The notes beneath the pieces are model-generated. The model worked only from the letters and a program-made list of their open reading frames with translations. It ran no database searches and had not been told where the DNA came from. Positions 26,702 through 36,297 of a stretch of 64,000 nt of DNA are shown piece by piece. Origin of the DNA: Ramlibacter sp. WS9 (GTDB taxonomy: Bacteria; Pseudomonadota; Gammaproteobacteria; Burkholderiales; Burkholderiaceae_C). Numbering within the stretch: position 1 is the stretch's first letter; every line of letters begins with the position of its first letter. A program made the translations under genes and the position numbers. The DNA lies in assembly GCF_003797765.1 (NCBI RefSeq), contig NZ_RKMB01000004.1, positions 186,001 through 250,000 of the forward strand. Direction: 5' to 3'.

Positions 26702-27493
26702 ATGAGCGATTCGCCCCGTCCGCGCACCGTGCTGGTCACCGGCTCCGCCAAGCGGCTGGGCCGCGAGGTCGCGTTGGCGCTGGCCGCCGCGGGCTGGCAG
26801 GTGGCCGTGCACTACCGGGGTTCGGCCGCCGAGGCGGCGCAGACGGTCGTGGATTGCAAGAGGGTCGCCGCCGCGGGTGCAGGGGTGCAAGCCTTCGAGG
26901 CCGACTTGCAGGACGAAGCCCAGGCGCGCGCCTTGCTGCCGCGCGTGATCCAGCACTTGGGTGATGTGGACGCGATCGTCAACAACGCTTCGATGTTCGA
27001 GCACGACACCGCAAAGAGCTTCGGCTACGACAGCCTCGTCGCCCACATCCGCAGCAACGCGGGGGCGCCCATCCTGCTCGCGCAAGCGCTGCATCAGCAC
27101 GTGGTTTCGCGCGGCGATGCCGCGCCCGCGCGTGATGCGGTGGTCGTCAACATGCTGGACCAGAAGTTGTGGAACCAGAACCCCGACTTCCTGAGCTACA
27201 CCCTGTCGAAGGCGGCGCTGGAAGCGGCCAACACTATGCTGGCCATCGCGCTCGCGCCGCAGGTGCGCGTGGTCGGCGTGGCGCCGGGCCTGACGATCAC
27301 CAGCCACCTGCTGTCGCCCGAGAAGTTCAAACAGCTGCATCAGCTGTCACCGCTGGGCCGCTCATCGACGCCGCAAGACGTGGTGTCGGCCGTGAAGTTC
27401 GCGCTGGACAACCGGTCGATCACCGGCACCACGCTGCTGGTCGACGGCGGCCAGCACCTGATGAAGTTCGACCGCGATTTTTCACTCATGTGA
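26702..27493 (+). CDS. SDR family oxidoreductase, pteridine reductase / FolM-like
   Basis: The 263-residue short-chain dehydrogenase has the cofactor motif VTGSAKRLG (residues 12-20) with the Arg typical of NADPH-using pteridine reductases. NNAS is at 94-97 and the catalytic Tyr166 and Lys170 are in SYTLSK. Where most SDRs have Ser, this protein has Asp (D153 in MLDQK), as in PTR1/FolM. FolM reduces dihydromonapterin or dihydrofolate. Its place directly before folB supports a pterin role. Confidence 0.88.
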   Translation: MSDSPRPRTVLVTGSAKRLGREVALALAAAGWQVAVHYRGSAAEAAQTVVDCKRVAAAGAGVQAFEADLQDEAQARALLPRVIQHLGDVDAIVNNASMFEHDTAKSFGYDSLVAHIRSNAGAPILLAQALHQHVVSRGDAAPARDAVVVNMLDQKLWNQNPDFLSYTLSKAALEAANTMLAIALAPQVRVVGVAPGLTITSHLLSPEKFKQLHQLSPLGRSSTPQDVVSAVKFALDNRSITGTTLLVDGGQHLMKFDRDFSLM

Positions 27494-27499
27494 CTTTGT

Positions 27500-27542
27500 G
27501 GGTCAGATCACGAATTTGCAAAGCAAATTGTGCTCTGACCCC
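27500..27542. repeat. Intergenic inverted repeat (GGGTCAGA type)
   Basis: The two arms, 27500-27519 (GGGTCAGATCACGAATTTGC) and 27523-27542 (reverse of GGGGTCAGAGCACAATTTGC), pair with one mismatch and one bulge around a 3-nt loop. The element sits in the 67-bp gap between the FolM-like gene and folB. I recall similar TGGGGTCAGAGCACAATTT elements scattered through Comamonadaceae genomes. As it lies in a tandem gene pair it could attenuate or stabilise the transcript. Confidence 0.65.
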
Positions 27543-27560
27543 AACTGACTAGGATTCTCG

Positions 27561-27929
27561 ATGACCAAGGCCGGCAACCAGACCCTCACCCTCACCGGGC
27601 TGCGCTTCACGGCCAACCTGGGCATCCTCGACCACGAGAAGACCAGCCCGCAGCCCATCATGGTGGACGCCGAGCTGAACCTCGGCCCGCAGCCGCTCTT
27701 GCCGCGCGACGACGACATCGGCCACGTGCTCGATTACCGCAAGGTGCGCCGCATCATCATCGACGAGTGCACCGCAGAGCATGTCAACTTGCTGGAAAGC
27801 TTGATCGGCAAGTTGGCGCACCGGCTGATGCAGCTGCCGGGCGTGCTGGGCGTGCGAGTGCGGATCGCGAAGCTGGAAATCTTCGAGGATTGCGAAGTCG
27901 CGATTCGGGTCGAGACGGGGCTCTGGTGA
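27561..27929 (+). CDS. folB: Dihydroneopterin aldolase
   Basis: FolB cleaves 7,8-dihydroneopterin to 6-hydroxymethyl-dihydropterin in folate synthesis. The 122-residue protein shows the family motifs GLRFTANLGILDHEK at residues 10-24, DIGHVLDYRKV at about 53-63 and VNLLESLIGKLAHRL near 74. The small homo-octameric tunnelling fold is full length. It follows the pteridine reductase gene on the same strand and the two probably share a transcript. Confidence 0.93.
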   Translation: MTKAGNQTLTLTGLRFTANLGILDHEKTSPQPIMVDAELNLGPQPLLPRDDDIGHVLDYRKVRRIIIDECTAEHVNLLESLIGKLAHRLMQLPGVLGVRVRIAKLEIFEDCEVAIRVETGLW

Positions 27930-28084
27930 TTGGGCGTGTTGCCGCTCCTTTGCGACGAGGCTTGCGGGCTGCGATACTGCAAAACCTCCGGATAGGCATT
28001 TCAACGAACCTACCCGAATTGACCGCAGGCAGGCATCCTCTTCACATCGGCAGCCGGGCAGCCGAACGCAATTGAATTGAGCCG

Positions 28085-28834
28085 ATGATCGACCAACCCG
28101 ACCACGTCCGCGCCGAGCAAGCATCGCGGATGCTGACCACCCTTCTCGCCACAGAGCCATTCCAGGCGGACCGGGTAAAACAGTGCATCGGCCTCCATGG
28201 GCGCCGTCATCTGCTCAAGATTGTGCCGGACGCATCAGAGTTACTTGAGCCAGTGGTTGTCCGAAAGATGCTTCGCCGGCTTGTCGGCGTTTGCGTTTTT
28301 CCGGATCAACTTTGCACGATTGGCTTGTCAATAATCGAACTTCCGAACGCATTCGAACGCTACCTGGGTTTGGTCACCAGCACCTTTGCCGATGTGATCG
28401 GACTTGAGTATCCGGACACGACCACAGCAATTTTGACGCAGAAGTTGGCTGATCTTGATCCGCAAAGCCCATGGGTTGACGTGCTGACATCCATAGTCGC
28501 TCACCTAAAATCCAACCGCATCTGGGATGGTCTGCCTGAGTGCAAAGAACTCGACCTCAGCGCTGAAGCGGCGGCGACTTATAGGTCACACCGGAGGCGA
28601 GAACAGCGCGAGATTCACGAGGCCGCAGAACAGAAATCCGTGTTTGCACAGCTCTCTTTGCAGCTGCATTTGAAGTATGGCCGGTCAATCGCCACGCGCA
28701 TGGGTGAACGTTTCGGCGCTGTTACGGAACTACAGCACCATTCGATTCAAATCGAGCTGCCGCGCTCGGAGCGAGTCGATCCCCTCGCAGGGCAATTGCG
28801 TAGGCTTACCTTCATTCAGGACGGTGACACGTGA
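28085..28834 (+). CDS. Hypothetical protein, first gene of an AT-richer two-gene cassette
   Basis: The 249-residue soluble protein matches no family I recognise. It is mostly helical. Residues about 150-170 are strongly charged (YRSHRRREQREIHEAAEQK), and the C-terminal part (residues about 195-240) reads like a beta-containing domain ending SIQIELPRSERVDP. Base composition is clearly lower in G+C than the neighbours. Its TGA overlaps the GTG start of the next gene (shared GTGA), so the two products are made together and probably act together. The 155 bp upstream of the ATG have no gene and could hold its promoter. Confidence 0.75.
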   Translation: MIDQPDHVRAEQASRMLTTLLATEPFQADRVKQCIGLHGRRHLLKIVPDASELLEPVVVRKMLRRLVGVCVFPDQLCTIGLSIIELPNAFERYLGLVTSTFADVIGLEYPDTTTAILTQKLADLDPQSPWVDVLTSIVAHLKSNRIWDGLPECKELDLSAEAAATYRSHRRREQREIHEAAEQKSVFAQLSLQLHLKYGRSIATRMGERFGAVTELQHHSIQIELPRSERVDPLAGQLRRLTFIQDGDT

Positions 28835-30576
28835 GCTACGCCCTAGTTCTGCAGGAATACCTTGCCCAGCTCAAAGAATCAGGAGAGCTTGATGAATTGC
28901 TACCGACGCTGTTGAGCGCAATGGGCTTCGAGATGCTCACGAAGCCCCAGGTCGGCGTGCGTCAATATGGAAGTGACTTGCCAGCCGTAGGGGTGGACGA
29001 GGACGGCTCGAAAAAACTGTTTGTCTTTGTGATCAAGTGCGGGGACATTGGCCGTCACAACTGGGAAATGGGAAAGCAGGCAGTACGCCCGTCGATTAAC
29101 GAGTTAGCTGATGTCTGGTTTCGCACGCATGTTCCGGCTGAGTTTATGGCTCTGCCTCGCAAAGTGGTGCTAGTCACGAACGGGGAAATCAAGCAAGAAC
29201 TCACTCAAAACTGGACGGGGTTTCAGGCTGACTGGCACGGTGCGATGCGTGGTGAGTTGACCTTCTGGGGGACTTCCAGGCTGGTCAAGCTCATCGAGGA
29301 GCATCTTTTCGACGAGTTTCTTTTCACGGCGGAGGCCAAGTCGCTGCTGCGTCGAGCATTAGCCACCCTCGACGAGCCTGAAGCTTCGGTGGCGAAGTTT
29401 GCCGAGTTCGCGGTCGCGACCTTCGACAAAGCTCGCGGTGCGAAGCCCAAACTCGCGCGCAGCGCGGCTCGTCTTGTGGCAGTGGGATTGGCTATCTACG
29501 TCAAGTGGTCCACCTTCGAGGCTAACCTGAGGCCCGCCCTTCTCGCGACTGAACGCACATACCTACTTATGTGGAATTTCCTGCGCGGGAATTCTCTCCA
29601 GCAAGACAATGAGGCATTGCGATCACTTTCTCATGTCCATGCGGAGCTCGCCAGGATCGGCTTTGAATGGTGGGGTAAGTTCGTTCCCTATTACCGGACT
29701 GAAGGAGCGTTTGCGGCGCGATCCCCGGACGCGATATTCACAAACATGCATGTATTCGAGCACATCGGAATTCTGTCGCTTCAGGGGTTGATGTGGGCTG
29801 ATCTTGCATCTCGCGACGCGAAGGCGGGTGAGTCCGCTGAACTCATGGCAAAGGAATTGGCCTCGCTGCTTGACTCGCACACGATCAGCTGTACACCAGC
29901 ATTTGATCACCAGACCATCGATATCCTGTTGGGCATGATTCTCCTGGCGCGCACTGGTCGGCGCGCGGAAGCCATCGCTTGGCTGAAGGAACTCATTCGC
30001 GGGGTGAAGTTCGCGCGCCAGATCGGCCGATATGCGCCTTGCTCTTCAGACGCGCTAGAAGATTTGATTGCGATGAGGCTTGCGCGCGACCTGAGCGTCG
30101 AGAAGATGACGGAGACATCAATTCTTCTGCCTGCCATCGCCTTGCTGTGTGCGGCTATGGAACAGCCCGAGCTGTACGCGGCGCTACTAGAGCACGTTGT
30201 GCCACGCTTCGAGGGAACCACCCTACAGGTTTGGCACCCCGATGCAACCTACGAGGACCGGCTAGACTGTCGTGAAGATCTGCCCTGGACGTATGGTATA
30301 TCTGAGGCCCCCTATCCGCTACCGGACTCGTTTGAAGAGTTCAAGAGGCTCGTTGGACTACGACCCGCAGGGGCACCGGACGATACGCATTTCGACTTTG
30401 CAAAGCACGGGCTCACGTGGTTACCACTCATCGCCAGCAGGACCTATCGCGGCCCAATACCTACCTGGTTTGTGCTGCAGGCAGCGATCGATAGGTCAGG
30501 GACAGTGGGAGGGGGGTCGGTGCCCCCAAACGCGGCACCAGCGAAGAGAGGCCGGAAAGGCAAGCCGGCACACTAG
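28831..30576 (+). CDS. Hypothetical protein with putative N-terminal PD-(D/E)XK nuclease-like domain
   Basis: The 581-residue protein starts with GTG at 28831, coupled to the gene before. Residues 25-165 look like a restriction-endonuclease fold: a helix ending MGFE (Glu34), then YGSDLPAVG (Asp49), then a strand LFVFVIKCGD with Lys69, then VVLVTNGEI and LTFWGTSRLVKLIEEH, the pattern seen in Mrr-type nucleases. The acidic residue two before Lys69 is Val, so the active site is imperfect or shifted. Residues 170-560 are a long helical region without recognised motif; the tail is basic (KRGRKGK). G+C is lower than in flanking genes. The nuclease reading is inference. Confidence 0.7.
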   Translation: MSYALVLQEYLAQLKESGELDELLPTLLSAMGFEMLTKPQVGVRQYGSDLPAVGVDEDGSKKLFVFVIKCGDIGRHNWEMGKQAVRPSINELADVWFRTHVPAEFMALPRKVVLVTNGEIKQELTQNWTGFQADWHGAMRGELTFWGTSRLVKLIEEHLFDEFLFTAEAKSLLRRALATLDEPEASVAKFAEFAVATFDKARGAKPKLARSAARLVAVGLAIYVKWSTFEANLRPALLATERTYLLMWNFLRGNSLQQDNEALRSLSHVHAELARIGFEWWGKFVPYYRTEGAFAARSPDAIFTNMHVFEHIGILSLQGLMWADLASRDAKAGESAELMAKELASLLDSHTISCTPAFDHQTIDILLGMILLARTGRRAEAIAWLKELIRGVKFARQIGRYAPCSSDALEDLIAMRLARDLSVEKMTETSILLPAIALLCAAMEQPELYAALLEHVVPRFEGTTLQVWHPDATYEDRLDCREDLPWTYGISEAPYPLPDSFEEFKRLVGLRPAGAPDDTHFDFAKHGLTWLPLIASRTYRGPIPTWFVLQAAIDRSGTVGGGSVPPNAAPAKRGRKGKPAH

Positions 30577-32042
30577 ACCTTGAAGTGGCTCTCGAGGCTC
30601 CGGTACAGCCCCTCGAATCGCTCCGTCCGTTCCAGCATCCGCGCACGTTCCGCGCTCCGCGGTTCGAACTCGTCCACCACCTCGAGCGGCCGAAAGATGT
30701 GCGCAGCCCCATCCGGCTCGCACGCCAACCAGGCCAGCCGTGCCGCACCGAGCGAAGGCCCCACCTCCGCATCCGCATGCCGCACGACATTCAAGCCGGT
30801 CGCGTCAGCCATCATCTGCGCCCAGTACGCGTTGCGCGAACCGCCGCCGATCAGGCTCACGCGCTCGAGGCCGGGTTGCACCGCCTGCAGCGCGGCAATC
30901 CCCTGCGCCATGCCCAGGCACACACCTTCCAGCGTGGCGTTCACCATGTCCTCGCGCTGCGTGCCCGCGTGCATGCCGAAGAACACCGCTTTTGCGTGCG
31001 GGTTGTTGTGCGGCGTGCGTTCGCCGCTGAGATAAGGCAGGAACAGCGGCGTGTCATCGCGCAGACCCCGCTGCTCGGCTTGCGCGAGCAGTGCTCCCAC
31101 ATCGCGTTCGCCAAGTAGCCCGGCGGTGAATTCCAGACACGATGCCGCCGAGAGCATCACGGACATGAGGTGCCAGGACCGCGGCAGCGCATGGCAGAAG
31201 CTGTGCACGGCCTGCTGTGGGTTCGCGACGAACGCACCTGTGGCCACGAAGACCACGCCGGATGTTCCGAGCGACATCATGGCATCGCCAGAGTTCACCA
31301 CGCCTGCGCCCAGCGCGCCGGCGGCGTTGTCGCTCGCGCCGGCAACCACCGGGATCTCGCGCAGGCCCCAGCGCTGCGCCAACTCGGGCAGCAGCGTGCC
31401 GGTCACCTCCGGGCCCTCGTGCAACCGGGGCATGTGTCCGGTCGACAAGCCGCATGCCGACAGAAGTTCGTCGCTCCATTCGCGCTTGCCCACGTCGAGC
31501 CACATCGTTCCGGCCGCATCGGACAGGTCGGTTGCATAGTCGCCGGTCATCCGCCAGCGCAGCCAGTCCTTGGGCAACAGAACACGGCGCACGCGGTCGA
31601 AGAGCCTCGGCTCGTGCTTCGCGACCCACAGCAGCTTTGGCGCCGTGAAACCCGGCATCATCAGGTTGCCGGTGATCTCGCGTGAGCGCGGCACGGCCTG
31701 TTCCAACGCCGTGCATTCCGCCGCGGCCCGGCCGTCATTCCAGAGAATGGCGGGCCGCAGAACTTCGTCGAACTCGTCGAGCAGTGTGGCGCCGTGCATC
31801 TGGCCGGTGAGGCCGATGGCTTCGATCTGGCCGGCCGTGACGCCGCCACGCCGCAGTTCCTCCAGCGCCGCCCCCACCGCAGCGTCGCACGCGCGCCACC
31901 ACTCGGCGGGGTTCTGCTCACGCCATAGCGGCTGCGGCGCATCCACAGCGAGCGGCGCGGAGCCGCTGGCCAACAAGCGGTGGCTGCGGTCCAGCACAAC
32001 CGCCTTGACACTGGACGTGCCGAGGTCAATGCCCAGGAACAT
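30573..32042 (-). CDS. xylB: Xylulokinase
   Basis: XylB phosphorylates D-xylulose to xylulose-5-phosphate. The 489-residue FGGY kinase begins FLGIDLGTSSVKAVVLD (residues 2-18), has GLTGQMHGATLLD at about 75-87, a catalytic-Asp region GASDNAAGALGAG near 235 and the C-terminal LIGGGSRNAYWAQ. It is the last gene of the xylA operon, 3 bp after the oxidoreductase gene. Its TAG and the TAG of the convergent cassette gene share the palindrome CTAG (30573-30576). Confidence 0.95.
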   Translation of the reverse strand: MFLGIDLGTSSVKAVVLDRSHRLLASGSAPLAVDAPQPLWREQNPAEWWRACDAAVGAALEELRRGGVTAGQIEAIGLTGQMHGATLLDEFDEVLRPAILWNDGRAAAECTALEQAVPRSREITGNLMMPGFTAPKLLWVAKHEPRLFDRVRRVLLPKDWLRWRMTGDYATDLSDAAGTMWLDVGKREWSDELLSACGLSTGHMPRLHEGPEVTGTLLPELAQRWGLREIPVVAGASDNAAGALGAGVVNSGDAMMSLGTSGVVFVATGAFVANPQQAVHSFCHALPRSWHLMSVMLSAASCLEFTAGLLGERDVGALLAQAEQRGLRDDTPLFLPYLSGERTPHNNPHAKAVFFGMHAGTQREDMVNATLEGVCLGMAQGIAALQAVQPGLERVSLIGGGSRNAYWAQMMADATGLNVVRHADAEVGPSLGAARLAWLACEPDGAAHIFRPLEVVDEFEPRSAERARMLERTERFEGLYRSLESHFKV

Positions 32043-32045
32043 CGG

Positions 32046-33200
32046 TCAGCCCTCGAACGGCGTCCACTTGGCCGATCTGGCCGCGGACTGCACCACCTTC
32101 TCGATGAACCGCACCCCGCGCGCGCCGTCTTCCAGGCGCGGATAGTCGGCGTCCAATGGGTCCGGCGTGTGACCCGCCTGCACGGCGCGGATGTGCCCGG
32201 CCACACCCAGGTACACATTGGCGAAGGCCTCGATGAAAGCCTCCGGATGTCCCGTGGGCAGGCGCGTCGCGCGTCGCGCCGCCTCGCCAAGCCACGGCGA
32301 GCCGCGCGTGAGCACGCGCAGCGGCCCGTCGATGGGCGCGTGCATCAGCCGGTTGGGTTCTTCCTGGTGCCAATCCAGCGTGCCGCTGGTGCCGAACACG
32401 CGCAGCCGCAAATCGTTCTCGCATCCCACTTCGATCTGCGATGCGATCAGCACCCCCTTGGCGCCGTTCTTGAATCGCAGCAAAACATTGCCGTCGTCGT
32501 CGAGGCGCCGCCCCGGCACGAAGACCGTGAGATCCGCGCAGATGCTTTCCAGCTCCAGGCCCGTCACGGTCGCCACCAGATTCTCCGCGTGCGAGCCGAT
32601 GTCGCCGATCGCGCCGGCCAGGCCGCTGCGCGCCGGGTCCGTTCGCCAATCAGCCTGCTTCTGGCCGCTGGCTTCGAGATGCGTCGCCAGCCAGCCCTGG
32701 TTGTATTCGACGATGACCTTCCGCACCGTGCCGATCGCGCCGCGCGCCACCATGTCGCGGGCTTCGCGCACCATCGGATAACCCGTGTAGTTGTAGGTCA
32801 CACCGAAGATGGAGCCGCTGCGCCCGACGATCCGCATGAGTTCCGCCGCCTCCTCGCTGGAATGCACCAGCGGCTTGTCGCACACCACGTGGATGCCCGC
32901 GTCCGCAAACGCGCGCGCGACCGGAAAGTGCATGTGGTTGGGCGTGACGATGGAGACGAAATCGATGCGATCGTCCTTGCCGCGCCGCAGTTCGTCCGCC
33001 AACAGGTCTTCCCACCGGCCATGATTGCGGTCATCGCTCAGGCCAAGGTCGCGGCCGGAGGCACGCGCGCGATCCGCGTCGGACGACAGCGCGCCGGCCA
33101 CCAACTCCATCTGCCCGTCCAGTGCCATGGCCTTGCGGTGCACGGCGCCGATGAAAGCGCCCTGCCCGCCGCCCACCATTGCATACCGCAACCGTTTCAT
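32046..33200 (-). CDS. Gfo/Idh/MocA family oxidoreductase (module copy 2)
   Basis: The 384-residue protein is a close paralogue of the one at 18372-19538: [11 protein letters not shown] (residues 7-17), VCDKPLVH and [12 protein letters not shown] are shared, as are long stretches such as [12 protein letters not shown]. It is probably an NAD(P)-dependent sugar dehydrogenase. It overlaps the upstream isomerase by 4 bp (ATGA) and lies 3 bp from xylB. Its presence inside a xylose operon suggests a pentose or pentoside substrate, although xylose isomerase plus xylulokinase need no such enzyme. Confidence 0.9.
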   Translation of the reverse strand: MKRLRYAMVGGGQGAFIGAVHRKAMALDGQMELVAGALSSDADRARASGRDLGLSDDRNHGRWEDLLADELRRGKDDRIDFVSIVTPNHMHFPVARAFADAGIHVVCDKPLVHSSEEAAELMRIVGRSGSIFGVTYNYTGYPMVREARDMVARGAIGTVRKVIVEYNQGWLATHLEASGQKQADWRTDPARSGLAGAIGDIGSHAENLVATVTGLELESICADLTVFVPGRRLDDDGNVLLRFKNGAKGVLIASQIEVGCENDLRLRVFGTSGTLDWHQEEPNRLMHAPIDGPLRVLTRGSPWLGEAARRATRLPTGHPEAFIEAFANVYLGVAGHIRAVQAGHTPDPLDADYPRLEDGARGVRFIEKVVQSAARSAKWTPFEG

Positions 33201-34222
33201 GAGCCCGCCATCCCGCCCTGTTTGGCTTTGTCGAACACCGCGTCGAACGCACCCGTGGCGGGCTTGAAGTCCAGCCGCTTGCTGTAGGCGGCGCTCTCCG
33301 TCGCGCCATGCACGCGGTCCATGCGGCTGTCTTCCCACTCCACGCTCAAGGGCCCGTCGTAGCCGATGTCGTTGAGCGCGACGATGATGGATTCGAAGTC
33401 GATTTGCCCACGCCCCACGCTGCGGAAATCCCAATTTCGGCGCGCGTCGCCGAAGCTGGTGTGGCCGCCGAAGACGCCCACGGTGCCGTCGCCGCGGCCC
33501 CACCACACGTCCTTCATGTGCACGTGATAGATGCGGTCATGGAACGTCCGGATGAACTTGACGTAGTCCACGCCCTGGTAGCCCAGGTGGCTCGGGTCGA
33601 AGTTGAACCCGAAGCGCTTGTGCCCGCCCACGGCCGCGATGGCCCGCTGCGCCGAAGCGATGTCGAACGCGATCTCCGTTGGGTGCACCTCCAGGCCGAA
33701 GTTCACGCCGCACTGCTCGAACACGTCGAGGATGGGCTTCCAGCGGTTCGCGAAATCCTCGAAGCCCTTGTCCCAATACGCCTGCGTGGTCGGCGGAAAA
33801 GCGTAGAGCGAATGCCAGATGGACGAGCCGGTGAAACCCGTCACCACCTTCACGCCCAGTTTGGCAGCGGCACGCGCGGTGTCCTGCATCTCCCGCGCCG
33901 CGCGCTGCCGCACGCCTTCCGGATCGCCATCGCCCCACACCCTTTCGGGAAGGATGGCCTTGTGGCGCTCGTCGATCAGGTCGCACACCGCCTGGCCCAC
34001 CAGGTGGTTGCCGATGGCGAGACAGCGCAAGCCGTGCTGCTCGAGCACGCCCCGCAGGTCTTGCACATAGCGGTCGTTCGACAGTGCCTCTTGCACGTCG
34101 AAGTGGTCGCCCCAGCACGCCAGTTCCAGGCCGTCGTAGCCCATGCTGCGTGCCAGGGGCGCCAGTTCCTTGAGCGGCAGGTCCGCCCATTGCCCCGTGA
34201 AAAGTGTGACAGCTCTTGCCAT
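33197..34222 (-). CDS. Sugar phosphate isomerase/epimerase family TIM barrel (module copy 2)
   Basis: The 341-residue protein is a close paralogue of 19535-20542, starting [10 protein letters not shown] and sharing [37 protein letters not shown] and [12 protein letters not shown]. The metal-binding Glu, Asp and His of the xylose-isomerase-like barrel are retained. ATG at 34222. It is coupled to the oxidoreductase gene by an ATGA overlap in both module copies, so the pair has been kept together since duplication. Confidence 0.89.
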   Translation of the reverse strand: MARAVTLFTGQWADLPLKELAPLARSMGYDGLELACWGDHFDVQEALSNDRYVQDLRGVLEQHGLRCLAIGNHLVGQAVCDLIDERHKAILPERVWGDGDPEGVRQRAAREMQDTARAAAKLGVKVVTGFTGSSIWHSLYAFPPTTQAYWDKGFEDFANRWKPILDVFEQCGVNFGLEVHPTEIAFDIASAQRAIAAVGGHKRFGFNFDPSHLGYQGVDYVKFIRTFHDRIYHVHMKDVWWGRGDGTVGVFGGHTSFGDARRNWDFRSVGRGQIDFESIIVALNDIGYDGPLSVEWEDSRMDRVHGATESAAYSKRLDFKPATGAFDAVFDKAKQGGMAGS

Positions 34223-34259
34223 GATTTCAGCCAGCTTTCTTGATCTGTCCCGAACGTTT

Positions 34260-35222
34260 TCAGAAAGGCGAATCGGGGAAGTAGTACTGCTTGGCGTTGT
34301 CCTTGGTCACCAGCACCGACGGGATGATCGTGGTGGGCGGCAGCTTCTCGCCCTTCACGCGCGCGGCGGCCGTGAGCTTCATCGCGTCGGCGATCATGGC
34401 CGGCGAGTAGGTGACGTCGGCGGTGACGGTCTTGTCGCCGTCCATGACCTTCTTGATGTAGTCCTTGGAACCGGCGCCGCCCAGCACGAGCTTCACGTCC
34501 GTGCGCTTGGCCTGCGCGATCGCCTTCTGCACGCCGACGGCCATGTCGTCGTCGGACGCCCACACCGCGTCGATCTGCTTGAAGCGCGTCAGGTAGTCCT
34601 GCATCACCTTGAACGCGTCGTCGCGGTTCCAGTTGCCGTGCTTGGCATCCAGCACCTTGATGTCGGGATGGGTCTTCATGACCGCGTTAAAGGCGTCCAC
34701 GCGCTGGTTGTCGATGACCGTGGGAATGCCCCGCAGCACGACGACGTTGCCCTTGCCGCCCATGGACTTGGCCATGAATTCGGCCGCGACCTTGCCGAAG
34801 CCCGGGTTGTCGCCCGCGACGTACGCGTCCTGCGCGCTGGTGTCCGTGAGGCCGCGGTCGACGACGGTGACATACACGCCCTTGCTCTTCACCTGCGCGA
34901 CGGGCTGCGTCAGCGGCGCGGATTCGAACGGCAGGATGACCAGCGTGTCGATCTTGTTGGCGGTGTGCAAGTCCTGCACCTGGTTGGCCTGCTCCGAAGC
35001 CGACCCGGCCGTCTTGACCGTGACCTTCAAGCCCGGATACTGCTTTTCCAGTTCGGCTTTGGTCCGGTTGGCCCAGTACACGACGCCGCCCGTCCAGCCG
35101 TGTGTCGCGGCCGGGATCGAGACGCCGATGTGCGGCTTGTTCTGCGCGAGCGCGGACGGTGCCGCGCCAAGCGTGGCCAGAGCGGTGGCGCCGGCGGCCA
35201 CCAGACGGATCAGTGATTTCAT
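34260..35222 (-). CDS. Sugar ABC transporter substrate-binding protein (module copy 2)
   Basis: The 320-residue PBP1 protein has a signal peptide of about 26 residues (ending SALAQ) and mature motifs [38 protein letters not shown] and [11 protein letters not shown]. It is paralogous to 20693-21661. ATG at 35222 follows an AGGAGACAAGC site; an upstream in-frame extension to 35342 is unlikely as it would precede the signal peptide. The location in the xylA-xylB operon suggests D-xylose or a related sugar as ligand. Confidence 0.92.
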   Translation of the reverse strand: MKSLIRLVAAGATALATLGAAPSALAQNKPHIGVSIPAATHGWTGGVVYWANRTKAELEKQYPGLKVTVKTAGSASEQANQVQDLHTANKIDTLVILPFESAPLTQPVAQVKSKGVYVTVVDRGLTDTSAQDAYVAGDNPGFGKVAAEFMAKSMGGKGNVVVLRGIPTVIDNQRVDAFNAVMKTHPDIKVLDAKHGNWNRDDAFKVMQDYLTRFKQIDAVWASDDDMAVGVQKAIAQAKRTDVKLVLGGAGSKDYIKKVMDGDKTVTADVTYSPAMIADAMKLTAAARVKGEKLPPTTIIPSVLVTKDNAKQYYFPDSPF

Positions 35223-35280
35223 GCTTGTCTCCTTGGACGTTGTGAGAAGCGGCAGCCTTGCCACCTGTTGGGGGAACCGG

Positions 35281-36297
35281 TTACTTGCGCCCGCGTTGGA
35301 AGAACGCGACCGCGATGATGACGAAGCCCTGCACCGCCGCATTCAGGTACACGCTGATGATGCTGGTGAGGTTGAGGATGTTGCTGATGACCGAGAGCAG
35401 CACGGCGCCGATCACGGTGCCGGTGATGCCGCCGGCGCCGCCCCGCAACGCTGTGCCGCCGACGATCACCGCGGCGATGGCTTCCAGCTCCCACAGCAGG
35501 CCGGTGGCCGGCGATGCCGACCCCAGGCGCGGAACGTACAACACGGTGGCGATTCCCACGCACGTGCCCAGGAGCATGTACGTGAGCACCTTGACGCGGT
35601 CCACGTCGACGGCGGCGTAGCGCGCGACCTGCTCGTTCGAGCCGATGGCTTGTACGTAGCGGCCAAAGGCGGTGCGATTGAGAACCAGCCCGCCCAGCAA
35701 AGCAACCGCTGCGAAGACCCACACCGGCACAGGCACACCCAGCCAGCTGCCGTAATACACAGGGCTGTAGACGTCGACGAGCGCACTGCCCAGCGTGATC
35801 GCGCCGCCATCGGAGAAGTACGTGAGGTAAGCGCGGAAGATGCCCAGCGTGCCCAGCGTCACGATGAACGGCTCGATGCGTCCCTTGCTGATCAGCAGCC
35901 CGTGGCCGAGCCCGAACAGCGCACCCAGCAGCACCGCGAATGCCATGCCGATGACGACGGCAGTCATCGGGCTCCAGCCGGCGTTCGCGGTCGCATTCAT
36001 CAGCAGGATGGTGCTGCCGGCGATCAGCGCCGCCATCGAACCCACCGAAAGATCGATGCCGCCCGAGATGATGACGAAGCACATGCCTACCGCGATGATG
36101 CCGATGAAGGCCGTGCGCGTCAGCACGTTCATTGCGTTGTCGAGGGTGGCGAAATTCTCGTTGAGGAATGCACCGGCAATGCACATCAGCGCCAGCCCGG
36201 CCAGCGGCCCGGCACCCGTGAACGAGGGCCAGTTGCGCTTGACCGGCTGCGTGGCAGGTGCTTTGACGGCCACGGTGTCAGTGTGTTCCAGTTGCAT
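35281..36297 (-). CDS. Sugar ABC transporter permease, RbsC/XylH-like (module copy 2)
   Basis: The 338-residue multi-helix protein has [14 protein letters not shown] and [18 protein letters not shown] and is nearly identical over long stretches to copy 1 at 21716-22714, such as [11 protein letters not shown] and [16 protein letters not shown]. The start overlaps the ATPase gene by 20 bp, the same overlap as in copy 1. It forms the membrane channel for the xylose-operon importer. Confidence 0.93.
   Translation of the reverse strand: MQLEHTDTVAVKAPATQPVKRNWPSFTGAGPLAGLALMCIAGAFLNENFATLDNAMNVLTRTAFIGIIAVGMCFVIISGGIDLSVGSMAALIAGSTILLMNATANAGWSPMTAVVIGMAFAVLLGALFGLGHGLLISKGRIEPFIVTLGTLGIFRAYLTYFSDGGAITLGSALVDVYSPVYYGSWLGVPVPVWVFAAVALLGGLVLNRTAFGRYVQAIGSNEQVARYAAVDVDRVKVLTYMLLGTCVGIATVLYVPRLGSASPATGLLWELEAIAAVIVGGTALRGGAGGITGTVIGAVLLSVISNILNLTSIISVYLNAAVQGFVIIAVAFFQRGRK

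Noticed and set aside
26684..27340. Upstream extension of the MidA-like frame across the FolM-like gene
   Set aside because: It would run antisense through the whole start of a certain gene; GTG at 26683 gives the family-typical length.
30461..30790. Short minus-strand frames at the end of xylB as a separate gene
   Set aside because: They overlap the well supported ends of xylB and the cassette gene and show no motif.
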